DNA of 45,868 nt. Origin: Bacillota bacterium. GTDB lineage: Bacteria > Bacillota > Clostridia > Lachnospirales > Bianqueaceae. The notes under the pieces were generated by a model. It saw only the letters and a program-made list of their open reading frames with translations, had not been told where the DNA came from and did not search any database. This document shows positions 7,848-16,593 of this stretch, piece after piece. Each line of letters opens with the position of its first letter. Positions within the stretch are counted from its first letter, which is position 1. The DNA lies in assembly GCA_017442535.1 (NCBI GenBank), contig JAFRZL010000039.1, forward strand, positions 1 to 45,868, written 5' to 3'. Position numbers and translations under genes: made by a program.

Positions 7848-10061
7848 ATGTTACAGAATTCACCGGCCGCTGACGTGCGGTTTCAGTGCGGCAGTGTCCG
7901 CTTCAGCGGAGAACCCCGCGTAGAGATCAACCATCGGACATATTCCCTGGCGGAAACCATTCCCGGAATCCTGACAAAGCTGAGTCAGACCGTACCCGCG
8001 GATGATCCCGCGGCGCTGGAGCTCACGCTTGAGGTCACCAATACGGGCAGCGAGCCAATTTGGCTGGACCGCATCACCCTTTTCCACACGGATGATCTGG
8101 TGATCGGGGATAAACCGTCCGGGGACTGGCTTTTTTACAGGCAGGGGCGGCATAAGAACGACCTGCCGGCGATCACCCGCCTGGGCGACCGCGGGGCCTG
8201 CTTTGAGGACGCCAAGTCTTCCGTTCTGGAGAACGGTATGGGTACGGAGGACAGCGACAGCCGGCCTCTGCTGATCAGCGACAGCATGACGCTTGTGACC
8301 GGCGGTCCGCAGAGTACCGACCAGCTGCTCATCACATTCGAAACAGGTGCCAGGCATCTGGTGGAGACCCGTCTCGAGCTCAGCAAGGATCATTCCTTCG
8401 TATCATTTGAGGCAGCCGACCTGCCCGACCGTCTGCTCGCGCCGGGTGAAACCTGCTGCAGCGAAGTCCTTCGCATAGCCGCTCCCGCTGACGAGCTTGC
8501 GGCCATCGATGCCTTCGCGGCGCGTAAAGCCGCCCTGTATCATGCCCGCAAGGCCGCTCATATCCCCTCGGTTTACTGCACCTGGTATTACTACGGTCTC
8601 ACAGTCGATGAAAAAGATGTCTACGAAAACCTTCAGGCGATCAAGGACCGCCATCTGCCCTTTGAAGTCTACCAGATCGATGAAGGCTGGGAAACCGTCC
8701 TGGGCGACTGGAGACCCAATCCCGGTTTTCCGTCCGGCATGAAGAAAATTGCCGACGACATCCGTGCGGCCGGCATGATCCCCGGGATCTGGACCAGTCC
8801 CTTTATCGCCGGCGAGGATACGCCCGTCGCTGCGGAGCACCCCGACTGGTTCCTGAAATTCCCCGACGGATTGCCCTGCCTCTTTAACATGAATTCGCGT
8901 GTATACTGGGTGCTGGATATCACGCATCCCGACGCCGTGGCCTGGGCAGCCGATCTGTACCGCGAGCTCCGTGAAATGGGCTATATGTATCATAAACTGG
9001 ACTTCACCCGCGCCGCGGTCATCTATCCCGGAGCGGTCCGGCATAATCCGTATATTTCGCCGGCGCAGGCCTATCGCGAAGCCGTCGCCGCCCTGCGGGA
9101 ACAGATGGGCGAAGATGCATATTTCCTGATGTGCGGTGGCCTGTACGATCCCATCCTCGGCCTGGTGGACGCCCAGCGCACCGGCTCGGACGTCAAGAGC
9201 ATGTGGAGCGTCAACATCGGCAAGAACGGCAAAACCGTACCGTTCACCGTCAAGCAGAACCTGCTGCGCTACTACTTCCGCGACTTCTGGGACGCCGACC
9301 CCGATGCCCTGATGCTCCGCCGCCGCACCGAGCCCGATAAGGGCGGCGTGCTCTCCCTGGGCCTGCTGACGGACCGGGAAGCCCGCACCAGCACCCTTAA
9401 TATGTTCCTGGGCTGCGGCCTCTGCTGCGATACAGAAAAGCTGATCGAGATCGAAGACGACCGTCTCTCCCTGCTGCGCCACGTCATGCCTGTCGTGCCG
9501 GGCATCTGCCATCCCCGCGACCTCTTCACGGGCAGCCGCTATCCCGGCCTCATCGACCTGGATTACGGCACCTACCATCTGGTCGCCATCATCAACTGGT
9601 CCGATACCGAAGATATCTCCGGCGATATTGTTCCGGATGCGGCACTGCTGGGCAATTACTGCACCTCCGGTGAAAGCTACACCGTCGCAAGCTTCTTTGA
9701 CGGTGTGATCCGCGAGCATGTCCCCGCGGGGAGCCGCTGCGAGATGCCTTCGATCCCGCCCCACGGCGCGGCGCTTTACAAAGTCTGCCGCGACACCGAT
9801 GCTCCCGTGGTACTTACGAGTACCGGTCACTTTGCTTTCGGTGCGGAGCTGGCGGATCTTTCGGTATGTGATGACAAACTGCATTTCGAGCTGCAGTATG
9901 ATTTCAGCTACCCCATCCGCTACGGTATCCGCCTGCCGCAGGGGTATCATCCGGCAAGCCTTCCCGCCGGCATGGTCATGAACCGCGATCTGCTGGAGGT
10001 CCAGATCCCCGGCGCAGGTCATTACGATATCACCGTTCCGCTCGCCAAGGATCCGGTATAA
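7848..10061 (+). CDS. GH36-type alpha-galactosidase-like glycoside hydrolase
   Basis: A 737-residue cytoplasmic clan GH-D enzyme. An N-terminal beta-sandwich (1 to about 240) precedes the (beta/alpha)8 barrel, with CTWYYYGLTV, VYQIDEGWETVLGDW and GIWTSPF; a C-terminal beta domain closes it. The likely nucleophile is Asp385 in KLDFTRAA, and the likely acid/base is Asp448 in QRTGSDVKSMW. GH36 enzymes retain configuration and release terminal alpha-galactose, or alpha-N-acetylgalactosamine or raffinose-type residues in subgroups. With no signal peptide it must act on imported oligosaccharides, yet no transporter lies nearby. It has its own promoter, a strong ribosome site (AAAGGAGGG) and its own terminator, so it is monocistronic. 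Exact substrate unknown. Confidence 0.88.
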   Translation: MLQNSPAADVRFQCGSVRFSGEPRVEINHRTYSLAETIPGILTKLSQTVPADDPAALELTLEVTNTGSEPIWLDRITLFHTDDLVIGDKPSGDWLFYRQGRHKNDLPAITRLGDRGACFEDAKSSVLENGMGTEDSDSRPLLISDSMTLVTGGPQSTDQLLITFETGARHLVETRLELSKDHSFVSFEAADLPDRLLAPGETCCSEVLRIAAPADELAAIDAFAARKAALYHARKAAHIPSVYCTWYYYGLTVDEKDVYENLQAIKDRHLPFEVYQIDEGWETVLGDWRPNPGFPSGMKKIADDIRAAGMIPGIWTSPFIAGEDTPVAAEHPDWFLKFPDGLPCLFNMNSRVYWVLDITHPDAVAWAADLYRELREMGYMYHKLDFTRAAVIYPGAVRHNPYISPAQAYREAVAALREQMGEDAYFLMCGGLYDPILGLVDAQRTGSDVKSMWSVNIGKNGKTVPFTVKQNLLRYYFRDFWDADPDALMLRRRTEPDKGGVLSLGLLTDREARTSTLNMFLGCGLCCDTEKLIEIEDDRLSLLRHVMPVVPGICHPRDLFTGSRYPGLIDLDYGTYHLVAIINWSDTEDISGDIVPDAALLGNYCTSGESYTVASFFDGVIREHVPAGSRCEMPSIPPHGAALYKVCRDTDAPVVLTSTGHFAFGAELADLSVCDDKLHFELQYDFSYPIRYGIRLPQGYHPASLPAGMVMNRDLLEVQIPGAGHYDITVPLAKDPV

Positions 10062-10084
10062 GAGAATTTGTCCGGTTCATATAC

Positions 10085-10124
10085 AAAACCGGTCATCTCC
10101 GAAAAGGAATGACCGGTTTTTTTG
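10085..10124. terminator. Bidirectional intrinsic terminator between convergent genes
   Basis: A 12-bp stem (10085-10096 with 10109-10120) is followed by a seven-T run on the plus strand and preceded by AAAA, giving a T run on the minus strand. It separates the GH36 gene from the convergent FAD oxidoreductase gene. Confidence 0.93.
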
Positions 10125-10147
10125 TGCTTAAACTCATGGCCAGCCGA

Positions 10148-11650
10148 TTATTCGAGGCCCAGTTCTCTCAGCCTCTCTGCCTCACCCAGGAACACGCCTT
10201 GGCGATGAAGTTCGGCCTGTACTGCATGAATATCGACATCCCGGACGCGTGTATCCGTCTTTGCGGCAACCGCGGCGGCGACACCCGCTCCCTGCGCGGG
10301 CTTCATGCTGTTGGTCCCGCAGCGCATGGTGGTCTGCGGCTGGCACGAGATAGTTTTGCCGCTGCCTGCAAGGATGTTTTCGACTCCCTGAGGCACCAGT
10401 ACGCCAAAGGGGATATCCACCGTATGGACGTAGAGGAAGCGGTTGCCATCCTTCGTGGTCTCCCCATTGACTGAAACTTCCTGGACCTGCCCGGCATCAT
10501 CATGATCGAAGGGATGATCCTTAGCTCCGTCATCCACCCATGGCTTGGCGCTCCGAACGCCGATCACACGATCTGAATACACAGGCTCTTCACTGGTCAC
10601 CTGCTCGATCCACAGTGTCTCCACGCCTTCGATCGCACGGCTGACACGAATGCCCAGATCCTGCGAAATCTGTGAAATATGGGCATGTTCAAAGCCCGGG
10701 ATATGCGTCTGCAGGAACTCCGCGATATAATAGCAGATCTTCTGCGTCTCGAGCTCGGCTTCCGAATAGTCTGCCGGTGCGAGGGATGGCAGTCTCCAGA
10801 GCATGGAATTGACAGACAGATCGTTCAAGCCTTTCAAGCCGATCAGACACATCATATCCAGGCCAAAGACCTTGCCCTGCGATTTGGTATATTCACCGCG
10901 GATAATGGCTTCCTGCACCAGCGGGAACTTGCGCCCGCCGCGGTGCGGGAAATAAAAGTCGCCGTATTCCTTCCAGTTGGCCTCAAAATCACGGAAATCC
11001 CGGATACCGTCGTGGTTTTTGGGGAATTCGTCGGGATGAGCTTTGAAGTATTCATAAAAAGCTTCGCCGTCGAATCCGCTCATCTTGAAGGCGAGTGTCG
11101 CGGTGCCCTGTGTGACGCGCATCGGGCAGCCGGTTCGGCTGAGGATGTCAGCCTCTCCGGTGCAATCGATGACAGTATGCGCAAGCACCGCTTTGCGGCC
11201 GATCTTGGTCTCGATATAGAGGCCCCTGACGGATTTGCCTTCCATGATCGGCTCGGCCGCCAGAACGTGGGTATAGATCCGGACGCCTGCCTCCTGCAGC
11301 AATTCGATCAGAACGATCTTTAGCTTCTGTTCATCCACAACGATTTTGGCCATGGGTTGATCCCAGCCCGGCGTGCATCCGCCTTTTTCTTCCAGACGGC
11401 GGATGATGCGGCGCGGAACACCGTCCAGCAGCTGGTTGAATTCCAAGCTGACACGGTTGTTCAGCAGATTGGGAATGATATTGCTGGTCAGCACCCCTCC
11501 CAGACAACCGTTCCGTTCGATCAGCAGGACACTGGCTCCGGCGTCCGCCGCGCTGATCGCTGCCGTGCATCCTGCAATGCCTCCGCCTGCGACCAGAACA
11601 TCAACCTGATCCAGGACTTCGATTGCTCTTGCTTCTTCTGTGATAAGCAT
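10148..11650 (-). CDS. FAD-dependent oxidoreductase (FAD_oxidored type)
   Basis: A 500-residue flavoprotein with an N-terminal Rossmann fold: VLVAGGGIAGCTAA (GGG at 22-24, Gly27) followed by an acidic/basic end VLLIERNGCLGG. A second FAD contact is seen in VIDCTGEADILSRTG (about 170-185), and the C-terminal FAD segment includes GSGKTISCQP. The layout matches the FAD-dependent oxidoreductase family PF12831, whose substrates are mostly unknown; relatives sit in sugar and aromatic catabolism. The ribosome site is AAGGGGG. It is the last gene of the operon starting at 13490; nothing nearby indicates the substrate. Confidence 0.82.
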   Translation of the reverse strand: MLITEEARAIEVLDQVDVLVAGGGIAGCTAAISAADAGASVLLIERNGCLGGVLTSNIIPNLLNNRVSLEFNQLLDGVPRRIIRRLEEKGGCTPGWDQPMAKIVVDEQKLKIVLIELLQEAGVRIYTHVLAAEPIMEGKSVRGLYIETKIGRKAVLAHTVIDCTGEADILSRTGCPMRVTQGTATLAFKMSGFDGEAFYEYFKAHPDEFPKNHDGIRDFRDFEANWKEYGDFYFPHRGGRKFPLVQEAIIRGEYTKSQGKVFGLDMMCLIGLKGLNDLSVNSMLWRLPSLAPADYSEAELETQKICYYIAEFLQTHIPGFEHAHISQISQDLGIRVSRAIEGVETLWIEQVTSEEPVYSDRVIGVRSAKPWVDDGAKDHPFDHDDAGQVQEVSVNGETTKDGNRFLYVHTVDIPFGVLVPQGVENILAGSGKTISCQPQTTMRCGTNSMKPAQGAGVAAAVAAKTDTRVRDVDIHAVQAELHRQGVFLGEAERLRELGLE

Positions 11651-11673
11651 GGATTGACCCCCTTTCTGAGCTC

Positions 11674-11961
11674 TTATTTAACCAGTTCTTTCATGGTCTC
11701 AAGCAGTTCCCTGTTCTCCTCCAGCAGATTGTAGATGCCGTCCTCACTCAGTACACCGCGCGGCAGATCTTCCGGAAGCTTACCGGCCTCATCGGCTTCA
11801 AAGTCCTTGCGCCACTGAGCGCTGCCCAGGTATTTTTCCAGCTTGCGGAGTCCTTCCCGGGCTTCCGCATACTGTTCAAGTGCCTTGGCCAAATCGGCCA
11901 GAACGGGTTCGGTCCGGTTCAGCAGTTCTTCATAATAAGCGATTCTCTCAACACGTTTCAT
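11674..11961 (-). CDS. DUF4298 family protein
   Basis: A 95-residue, highly charged, mostly helical protein. The C-terminal half carries the recognisable DUF4298 pattern W.KDFEADEAGKLPEDLPRGVLSEDGIYNLL (tryptophan near residue 50). The first 45 residues are amphipathic and likely coiled coil. Function is unknown in the family. AAAGGAG precedes the start; the FAD oxidoreductase gene follows after 23 bases in the same operon. Confidence 0.82.
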   Translation of the reverse strand: MKRVERIAYYEELLNRTEPVLADLAKALEQYAEAREGLRKLEKYLGSAQWRKDFEADEAGKLPEDLPRGVLSEDGIYNLLEENRELLETMKELVK

Positions 11962-11989
11962 AGTAAGACTCCTTTGAATATAATTATGA

Positions 11990-12469
11990 TTAATCTACGC
12001 AAACATCTGCGTATGAAAACGGTACGATCTTCTGCAGGTCTCCGGGTGCAACCTCGATCTGGCTCCCGATCCTGCCGGCACTGACAAATACCATATTCAG
12101 AGATTCCGCCGTCAGATGGAAGACCGTCGGAAAGGGTTTCTTCATTCCGACCGGAGAACATCCTCCGTGAACATATCCCGTGAGCGGCAGCAGTTCTTTG
12201 GCCCTAATCATGGCAATGCTCTTCTCTCCGACCGCGGCGGCCGCTTTCTTTAAGTCCAGCTCCTCTGCCACGGGGATGTCAAAAACATAGTGCTGCCCGC
12301 TCTTACCCACCGTGACCAGCGTCTTGAACACGTGTGCCGGATCCTCTCCCAGTACTTCGGCAACTTCGGTTCCCCCGACAGCCCCGGTTCCTGAATAATC
12401 ATAGCTTTGATATGGGATGCCATGCTGATCCAGGATCCGCATGACGTTGGTTTTCTCCTGTTTTTTCAT
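11990..12469 (-). CDS. ybaK: Cys-tRNA(Pro)/Cys-tRNA(Cys) deacylase YbaK
   Basis: A 159-residue single-domain YbaK/EbsC protein. The family hydrolyses mischarged Cys-tRNA(Pro) made by prolyl-tRNA synthetase. Visible hallmarks are the helix AEVLGEDPAHVFKTLVTVG with the conserved lysine, the strand YVFDIPVAEELDLKKAA, and the GGCSPVGMKKPFP loop near residue 107 that shapes the substrate pocket. Length and motif order fit the stand-alone enzyme. It lies 17 bases after a DUF-type gene and 28 bases before the DUF4298 gene, apparently in one operon. Confidence 0.9.
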   Translation of the reverse strand: MKKQEKTNVMRILDQHGIPYQSYDYSGTGAVGGTEVAEVLGEDPAHVFKTLVTVGKSGQHYVFDIPVAEELDLKKAAAAVGEKSIAMIRAKELLPLTGYVHGGCSPVGMKKPFPTVFHLTAESLNMVFVSAGRIGSQIEVAPGDLQKIVPFSYADVCVD

Positions 12470-12486
12470 AGAATGTCACCCCTCGG

Positions 12487-13050
12487 TTATGTCTCGGACC
12501 CGCCGCTCGGCTGCCCCTCAAACAAACACTCGGCCGGGACGATCCGGTGTCCTGCCCACTCCGCCAGAGTGTTTACTTCCCTCAGCAAGGCAGGTGTGAT
12601 CAGTATCAGCGGATAACTCTCGCTGTCGATATCGATCGCGGCGAGTACCAGGTTCTCCTCCCGCAGATGTCCGTTAAGCGCCTTCATTCTCTCGGGGCCG
12701 CTGCCCTTCTCAGGCAGCCAGCCCAGATATTTTTCCATCCCAGGGATCTTGCGCAGCTCCGGTTCCCAAGGTTCGAAATCCGGATCGCAGTCCAGATACT
12801 GCAGACAGCCGGCTCTATACAGCTCCATTGCAAGCTCCTGCCAGCAGATCTCATCTTCCGTCTCATTCGGATTAAAAAACTTCTCCTCATATCCGTTCAC
12901 ATGGTTCTCATAGTAGGAATCAGGATCCTCCAGCAATGCCTCAAAGCGCTCCAGGGCTCCCCGATCGTCGGTCAGCAGACGCATGATCTCTGCAAAGAGA
13001 GCTTTCTTCTCATCATTCCAAACATTTATATTGTGCAATTCTTTCTTCAT
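12487..13050 (-). CDS. Uncharacterised acidic protein (possibly DUF6630-like)
   Basis: A 187-residue acidic cytoplasmic protein without signal or membrane segment. The N-terminal half is helical and Glu/Asp-rich. The C-terminal half has a beta-alpha pattern, LAAIDIDSESYPLILITPALLREVNTLAEWAGHRI, that resembles the DUF6630 type, recalled with limited confidence. Its ATG shares a base with the stop of the acetyltransferase gene (TAATG), so translation is coupled. Function unknown. Confidence 0.72.
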   Translation of the reverse strand: MKKELHNINVWNDEKKALFAEIMRLLTDDRGALERFEALLEDPDSYYENHVNGYEEKFFNPNETEDEICWQELAMELYRAGCLQYLDCDPDFEPWEPELRKIPGMEKYLGWLPEKGSGPERMKALNGHLREENLVLAAIDIDSESYPLILITPALLREVNTLAEWAGHRIVPAECLFEGQPSGGSET

Positions 13051-13490
13051 TAAATATTGTACCTTTCTGCGTGCAGGTTTTTAACCATTAGTAATTCCAT
13101 TGGCTGTGCATAGGGCCTGTTATTCAGCACCAGCCCTCCGCAGTCCCGGTAACCTATCGCTCTGTAGAAATGCTGGGCCTCTTCGTCTGCCTGCGTCGAT
13201 GTCATGACAAGACTATATCCCTGTGAAAGCATGTCCTGTTCCCAGTGCTCCATCAGAATCTTTCCGCCGCCCTGTCCGCGCGCGTCTTCCCTCACATAAA
13301 GCAGATTGCAGAAAGGGATCTCATCCCAGAACAGCCCGTAACGCAGAATCCCAACCGGCTCTTCATCTTTAAGTAATACATATCCGCGGCGCGTGGTTAC
13401 CTTCTCGTCAAAACCTTCAGTGGACAGGTGTCTGTCAAGACTGAACCAGAAATCCCGGTCTCCCGGCATGACATAACGGACTCTGAACAT
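13050..13490 (-). CDS. GNAT-family N-acetyltransferase
   Basis: A 146-residue GNAT fold protein. The acetyl-CoA binding motif A reads LYVREDARGQGGGKILMEHW (about 75-94), and the C-terminal part has the usual FYRAIGYRDCGGL strand-helix signature. GNAT enzymes transfer acetyl from acetyl-CoA to amines; the acceptor is unknown. The start at 13490 (MFRVRY) is chosen because GGGAGTGAG lies upstream, whereas the in-frame ATG at 13514 does not have one. First gene of the 13490-10148 operon, with a strong promoter at 13546-13574. Confidence 0.88.
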   Translation of the reverse strand: MFRVRYVMPGDRDFWFSLDRHLSTEGFDEKVTTRRGYVLLKDEEPVGILRYGLFWDEIPFCNLLYVREDARGQGGGKILMEHWEQDMLSQGYSLVMTSTQADEEAQHFYRAIGYRDCGGLVLNNRPYAQPMELLMVKNLHAERYNI

Positions 13491-13545
13491 GCTGCTCACT
13501 CCCCGTAAATACATTTACCAAACTATGGAATAATATCTGAATCAT

Positions 13546-13574
13546 ACTATACTCTACCTGTATCTATTCGTCAA
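13546..13574 (-). promoter_or_regulatory. Promoter of the 13490-10148 operon
   Basis: On the minus strand TTGACG (13574-13569), a 17-base spacer and TATAGT (13551-13546), 56 bases upstream of the acetyltransferase start. Confidence 0.75.
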
Positions 13575-13588
13575 TCCTTTTTATCAAT

Positions 13589-14491
13589 TTACTGCTCCCC
13601 CTGCCGACCCATCTGCTCTCCTGCACTCTGCTGATGCAGCTCCAGATACATGGAGGGCGTCATACCGTATTCTTTTTTGAACGCGCGGTAGAAGCTGGAA
13701 TAATCATGGAAACCGTAGCGCAGGTAAGTCTCCCCGATGTGGGAGCCGCCCAGGATCGCTTCGCAGCAGGCCGTCAGGCGTTTTTTCACGATATACTGGT
13801 GGACGGACAGACCGGTGCTGCGCTGGAACAGGTGCGCGATATAGTATTTGCTCAGGAAGAATTCTCTGGCGAGGCGGTCCAGCGACAGGTCTTCCTCCAG
13901 ATTGGTATCGATAAAATTGGTGATGGAATCGAAGTGCGAGCGCCCCTCCTGCTTGGAAGCGGGATTGTCCCTCTCGTAATCCACACGGCTCAGATACAGC
14001 AGCAGATCCATCAGCTGGAGCGAAACCATCGTCTCCTTGCCGTAGCGTTCGGAATGTATTTCATCCAGTAGTGCGAAAAGCCTGGAGCGCAGGGTATTGA
14101 ATTCAAGCGCATTAAAACCTTGCACATATTGCTGTTTTTTCTCCGCGCGGCGCAGCAGATACAGGCAGTCCGGAGCCTGCTTTCCGATCGCCGTACAGTA
14201 GTCCTTACTGATCCAGAGTACGAAACGGCGGTACGGAATATCCTTATTCGTAATCACGGCACGGTGGGATATCCCGGGCGGCACCAGGATAAAATCCCCT
14301 GAATGCAGCGTAAAACGGCGGCGGCCGATCTCCATCTGCACCGCGCCCTCCACAAAGAAATAAAACTCATAATAATCATGGCTGTGGCTGCCCACGCTGT
14401 GGAAATGCAGATCACTGTAGTAAAAAACCTCGAAGTCCCGGGACAGCATGTACTGCCTGGTAAGAAAATCGGATTGCAGGCGCTTTTTCAT
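13589..14491 (-). CDS. AraC-family transcriptional regulator with cupin sensor domain
   Basis: A 300-residue regulator. Residues 25 to about 110 form an AraC-type cupin (SHDYYEFYFFVEGAVQMEIG, LHSGDFILVPPGISH) that in relatives binds a sugar or sugar acid. Residues about 185-290 form the double helix-turn-helix: LSLDRLAREFFLSKYYIAHLF and the second helix pair ending DYSSFYRAFKKEYGMTPSMYL. It is transcribed away from the sugar-acid operon at 14635, and the 143-base gap holds two TTGCAA boxes. From position it is inferred to activate that operon in response to a pathway intermediate. The last 12 residues are Gln-rich and probably disordered. Confidence 0.9.
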   Translation of the reverse strand: MKKRLQSDFLTRQYMLSRDFEVFYYSDLHFHSVGSHSHDYYEFYFFVEGAVQMEIGRRRFTLHSGDFILVPPGISHRAVITNKDIPYRRFVLWISKDYCTAIGKQAPDCLYLLRRAEKKQQYVQGFNALEFNTLRSRLFALLDEIHSERYGKETMVSLQLMDLLLYLSRVDYERDNPASKQEGRSHFDSITNFIDTNLEEDLSLDRLAREFFLSKYYIAHLFQRSTGLSVHQYIVKKRLTACCEAILGGSHIGETYLRYGFHDYSSFYRAFKKEYGMTPSMYLELHQQSAGEQMGRQGEQ

Positions 14492-14524
14492 CGCTTCAAC
14501 CTCCTCATTGGTCCATCTGCTACT

Positions 14525-14552
14525 ATTATAGCAAGTTTTGCAATAATTGCAA
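14525..14552 (-). promoter_or_regulatory. Promoter of the AraC-family regulator gene
   Basis: On the minus strand TTGCAA (14552-14547), a 16-base spacer and an extended -10, TGC-TATAAT (14530-14525). The -35 box is one arm of the TTGCAA pair, so protein binding there could repress the regulator's own gene. Confidence 0.72.
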
Positions 14553-14593
14553 CAACCAAAACAATGGTTTCAGAAAATAAAATAAGATATGAT
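14538..14593 (+). promoter_or_regulatory. Candidate regulator site and promoter of the sugar-acid operon
   Basis: TTGCAATAATTGCAA (14538-14552) consists of two self-complementary TTGCAA boxes with a 3-base gap. A candidate -10, TATGAT (14588-14593), follows at activator distance. The -35 position (TGGTTT, 14565-14570) is poor, as expected for an activator-dependent promoter. A ribosome site AAAGGAG (14621-14627) precedes the first gene. Confidence 0.5.
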
Positions 14594-14634
14594 TTAGGTA
14601 AGTACTACAATCATCTCAGAAAAGGAGACATATC

Positions 14635-15489
14635 ATGGAACGTAACGTTATTAACACAGACCTGAGTGGTAAGGTTGCGGTGGTCACCGGAGCCGGCGGC
14701 GTGCTTTGCTCTGCTTTTGCAAAGGTTCTGGCCCGCGCGGGCGCCAAGGTTGCTCTTCTGGACCTTAATTTCGATTCGGCCAACAAGTTTGCCGAGGAAA
14801 TCGTCGAAGAGGGCGGCGTTGCCAAGGCATATGCCTGCAACGTATTGGATAAGGATATCTGTTACAGCGTAGCCGATCAGGTGCTTCAGGATTTCGGGCC
14901 CTGCGACATTCTGCTGAATGGTGCCGGCGGCAACAATCCCAGAGCCACCACGGATAAGGAATACTATGAGCTCGGCGATCTGGACGGCGATACCAAGAGC
15001 TTCTTTGATCTGGAGAAGTCCGGTGTGGAATTCGTATTCAACCTGAACTTCATCGGTACCCTGATCCCGACCCAGGCTTTTGCCCGTCAGATGGTCGGAC
15101 GTCCCGGCTGCAATATTCTGAATATCAGCTCCATGAATGCTTATACGCCCCTGACCAAGATCCCGGCTTATTCGGGCGCCAAGGCGGCTATTTCCAACTT
15201 TACGGCCTGGCTGGCTGTTCATTTCTCCCATGTCGGCATCCGCTGCAACGCGATCGCTCCCGGATTCTTCTCCACCAAGCAGAACGCTGCGCTGCTCTTC
15301 AATCCTGACGGCAGCCCCACCGCCCGTACCGGCAAGATTCTGGCCGCTACCCCGATGGGCCGTTTCGGCGACAGTGAGAAGGAACTGGCCGGCGCTGTTC
15401 TGTTCCTGCTCAACAATGATGCCGCGAGCTTTATCACCGGCGTAACTCTGCCGATCGACGGCGGATTCTCCGCTTATTCAGGCGTATAA
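14635..15489 (+). CDS. uxuB: SDR-family D-mannonate oxidoreductase (fructuronate reductase)
   Basis: A 284-residue short-chain dehydrogenase. The nucleotide-binding loop is TGAGGVLCSA, a variant of TGxxxGxG that, with the following GVLC, is characteristic of the Bacillus YjmF/UxuB-type mannonate oxidoreductases. NNAG is replaced by LNGAGGNNP. The catalytic set is present: Ser in NISSMNAYTP, Tyr179 and Lys183 in YSGAK. Long YjmF-like features such as APGFFSTKQNAALLFNPDGSP are intact. The family reduces D-fructuronate to D-mannonate with NADH. It is the first gene of the operon, next to UxaE, which makes fructuronate from tagaturonate. Other polyol/aldonate dehydrogenases share this fold, so the substrate rests on family resemblance and context. 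Confidence 0.8.
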   Translation: MERNVINTDLSGKVAVVTGAGGVLCSAFAKVLARAGAKVALLDLNFDSANKFAEEIVEEGGVAKAYACNVLDKDICYSVADQVLQDFGPCDILLNGAGGNNPRATTDKEYYELGDLDGDTKSFFDLEKSGVEFVFNLNFIGTLIPTQAFARQMVGRPGCNILNISSMNAYTPLTKIPAYSGAKAAISNFTAWLAVHFSHVGIRCNAIAPGFFSTKQNAALLFNPDGSPTARTGKILAATPMGRFGDSEKELAGAVLFLLNNDAASFITGVTLPIDGGFSAYSGV

Positions 15490-15510
15490 TCACCAGAAAG
15501 GATCATCACT

Positions 15511-16581
15511 ATGCAAATCAGAAACTACAAGTACGCGATTGCCTGCCCCACCAGCATGGGCGTCCGCATCACTCCCGTGAACCGCATGTCCGTGCATAAC
15601 AGCAATATGTTCTATCTGCAGTCCACCAGTGCCGAAAGCAATGTGCTGAACATTACCTCCAGCCTGGGCCCGGAGTGCCTGGTCCTGACCCGTTTCGTGG
15701 CCGGCAGCCCCATCGCCGCTTTCCTTAAGGCGCAGCTGCGTGCCCGCAACATCCGTTTCGAAGGTCCCGACGTACCGCAGGGCGGCCCCTGGGGATACCG
15801 TCATCAGTTCAACATCGCTGACTCCGGCTTTGGCCTGAGAGCCGCCCGCGTATGGAATGACCGCGCCGGTGAAGTCGGCCGCGATCTGAACGCTGACGAG
15901 TATGATCTGGACCGCATCTTCGGTGAGGAAGGCGTAGGCATTCTGCACCTGTCCGGCCTGATCGCCGCCATGAGCGAGCAGACCACCAAGTGCTGCCTCG
16001 AGCTTGCCCGCACGGCCAAGAAGTACGGCACGCTGGTCAGCTTTGACCTCAACTACCGCGCCACCTTCTGGAAGGGCCGCGAAGAGGAACTGTCCGCCGC
16101 GTTCAAGGAAATCGCTTCCTGCGCTGACATCCTGGTCGGCAACGAAGAGGACTTCCAGCTCTGCCTGGGCTTCAAGGGACCCGAAGCAGGCGGCAAGGAT
16201 CTTTCCAGCAAAATCGAGGGCTTCAAGGGCATGATCACCCTGGTCAAAGAAGCTTATCCGAACGCCAAGGTCTTCGCGACAACGCTGCGTGAGGTTGTTT
16301 CCGCGAACCGCAATATGTGGGGCGCCATCATGCTGGCAGGCGACGAGTGGTTCGTCGAGATGCCTCGTGAGATCGACATTCTGGACCGTATCGGCGGCGG
16401 CGACGGCTTTACCGGCGGCCTGCTCTACGGTATTCTGCAGGGCTGGGAGCCCGCTAAATGGGTTCAGTTCGGATGGGCGACGGGCGCCATGGCTGCCTCT
16501 TCGCTGAACGACTATGCCGAGCCCGCCGACGAGGCGCAGGTCTGGGCGGTTTACGCAGGCAACGCCCGCGTACAGCGCTGA
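15511..16581 (+). CDS. PfkB-family sugar(-acid) kinase, KDG-kinase-like
   Basis: A 356-residue ribokinase/PfkB fold kinase. Closest in pattern to 2-keto-3-deoxygluconate kinases: LHLSGLIAAMS, SFDLNYRATFW, ADILVGNEEDF, and the catalytic anion-hole motif GGGDGFTGG with Asp298. It departs from them at the sugar-binding N-terminus: the usual GGAEANVA is STSAESNVL, and the usual GAGDAF is GGGDGF. No KDPG aldolase or mannonate dehydratase is encoded alongside, but 6-phosphogluconate dehydrogenase is the next gene. The substrate may therefore be gluconate (giving 6-phosphogluconate) rather than KDG. Family certain, substrate inferred. It starts 21 bases after the SDR gene with AGAAAGGA. Confidence 0.85.
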   Translation: MQIRNYKYAIACPTSMGVRITPVNRMSVHNSNMFYLQSTSAESNVLNITSSLGPECLVLTRFVAGSPIAAFLKAQLRARNIRFEGPDVPQGGPWGYRHQFNIADSGFGLRAARVWNDRAGEVGRDLNADEYDLDRIFGEEGVGILHLSGLIAAMSEQTTKCCLELARTAKKYGTLVSFDLNYRATFWKGREEELSAAFKEIASCADILVGNEEDFQLCLGFKGPEAGGKDLSSKIEGFKGMITLVKEAYPNAKVFATTLREVVSANRNMWGAIMLAGDEWFVEMPREIDILDRIGGGDGFTGGLLYGILQGWEPAKWVQFGWATGAMAASSLNDYAEPADEAQVWAVYAGNARVQR

Positions 16582-16593
16582 TTCAGGAATCAA

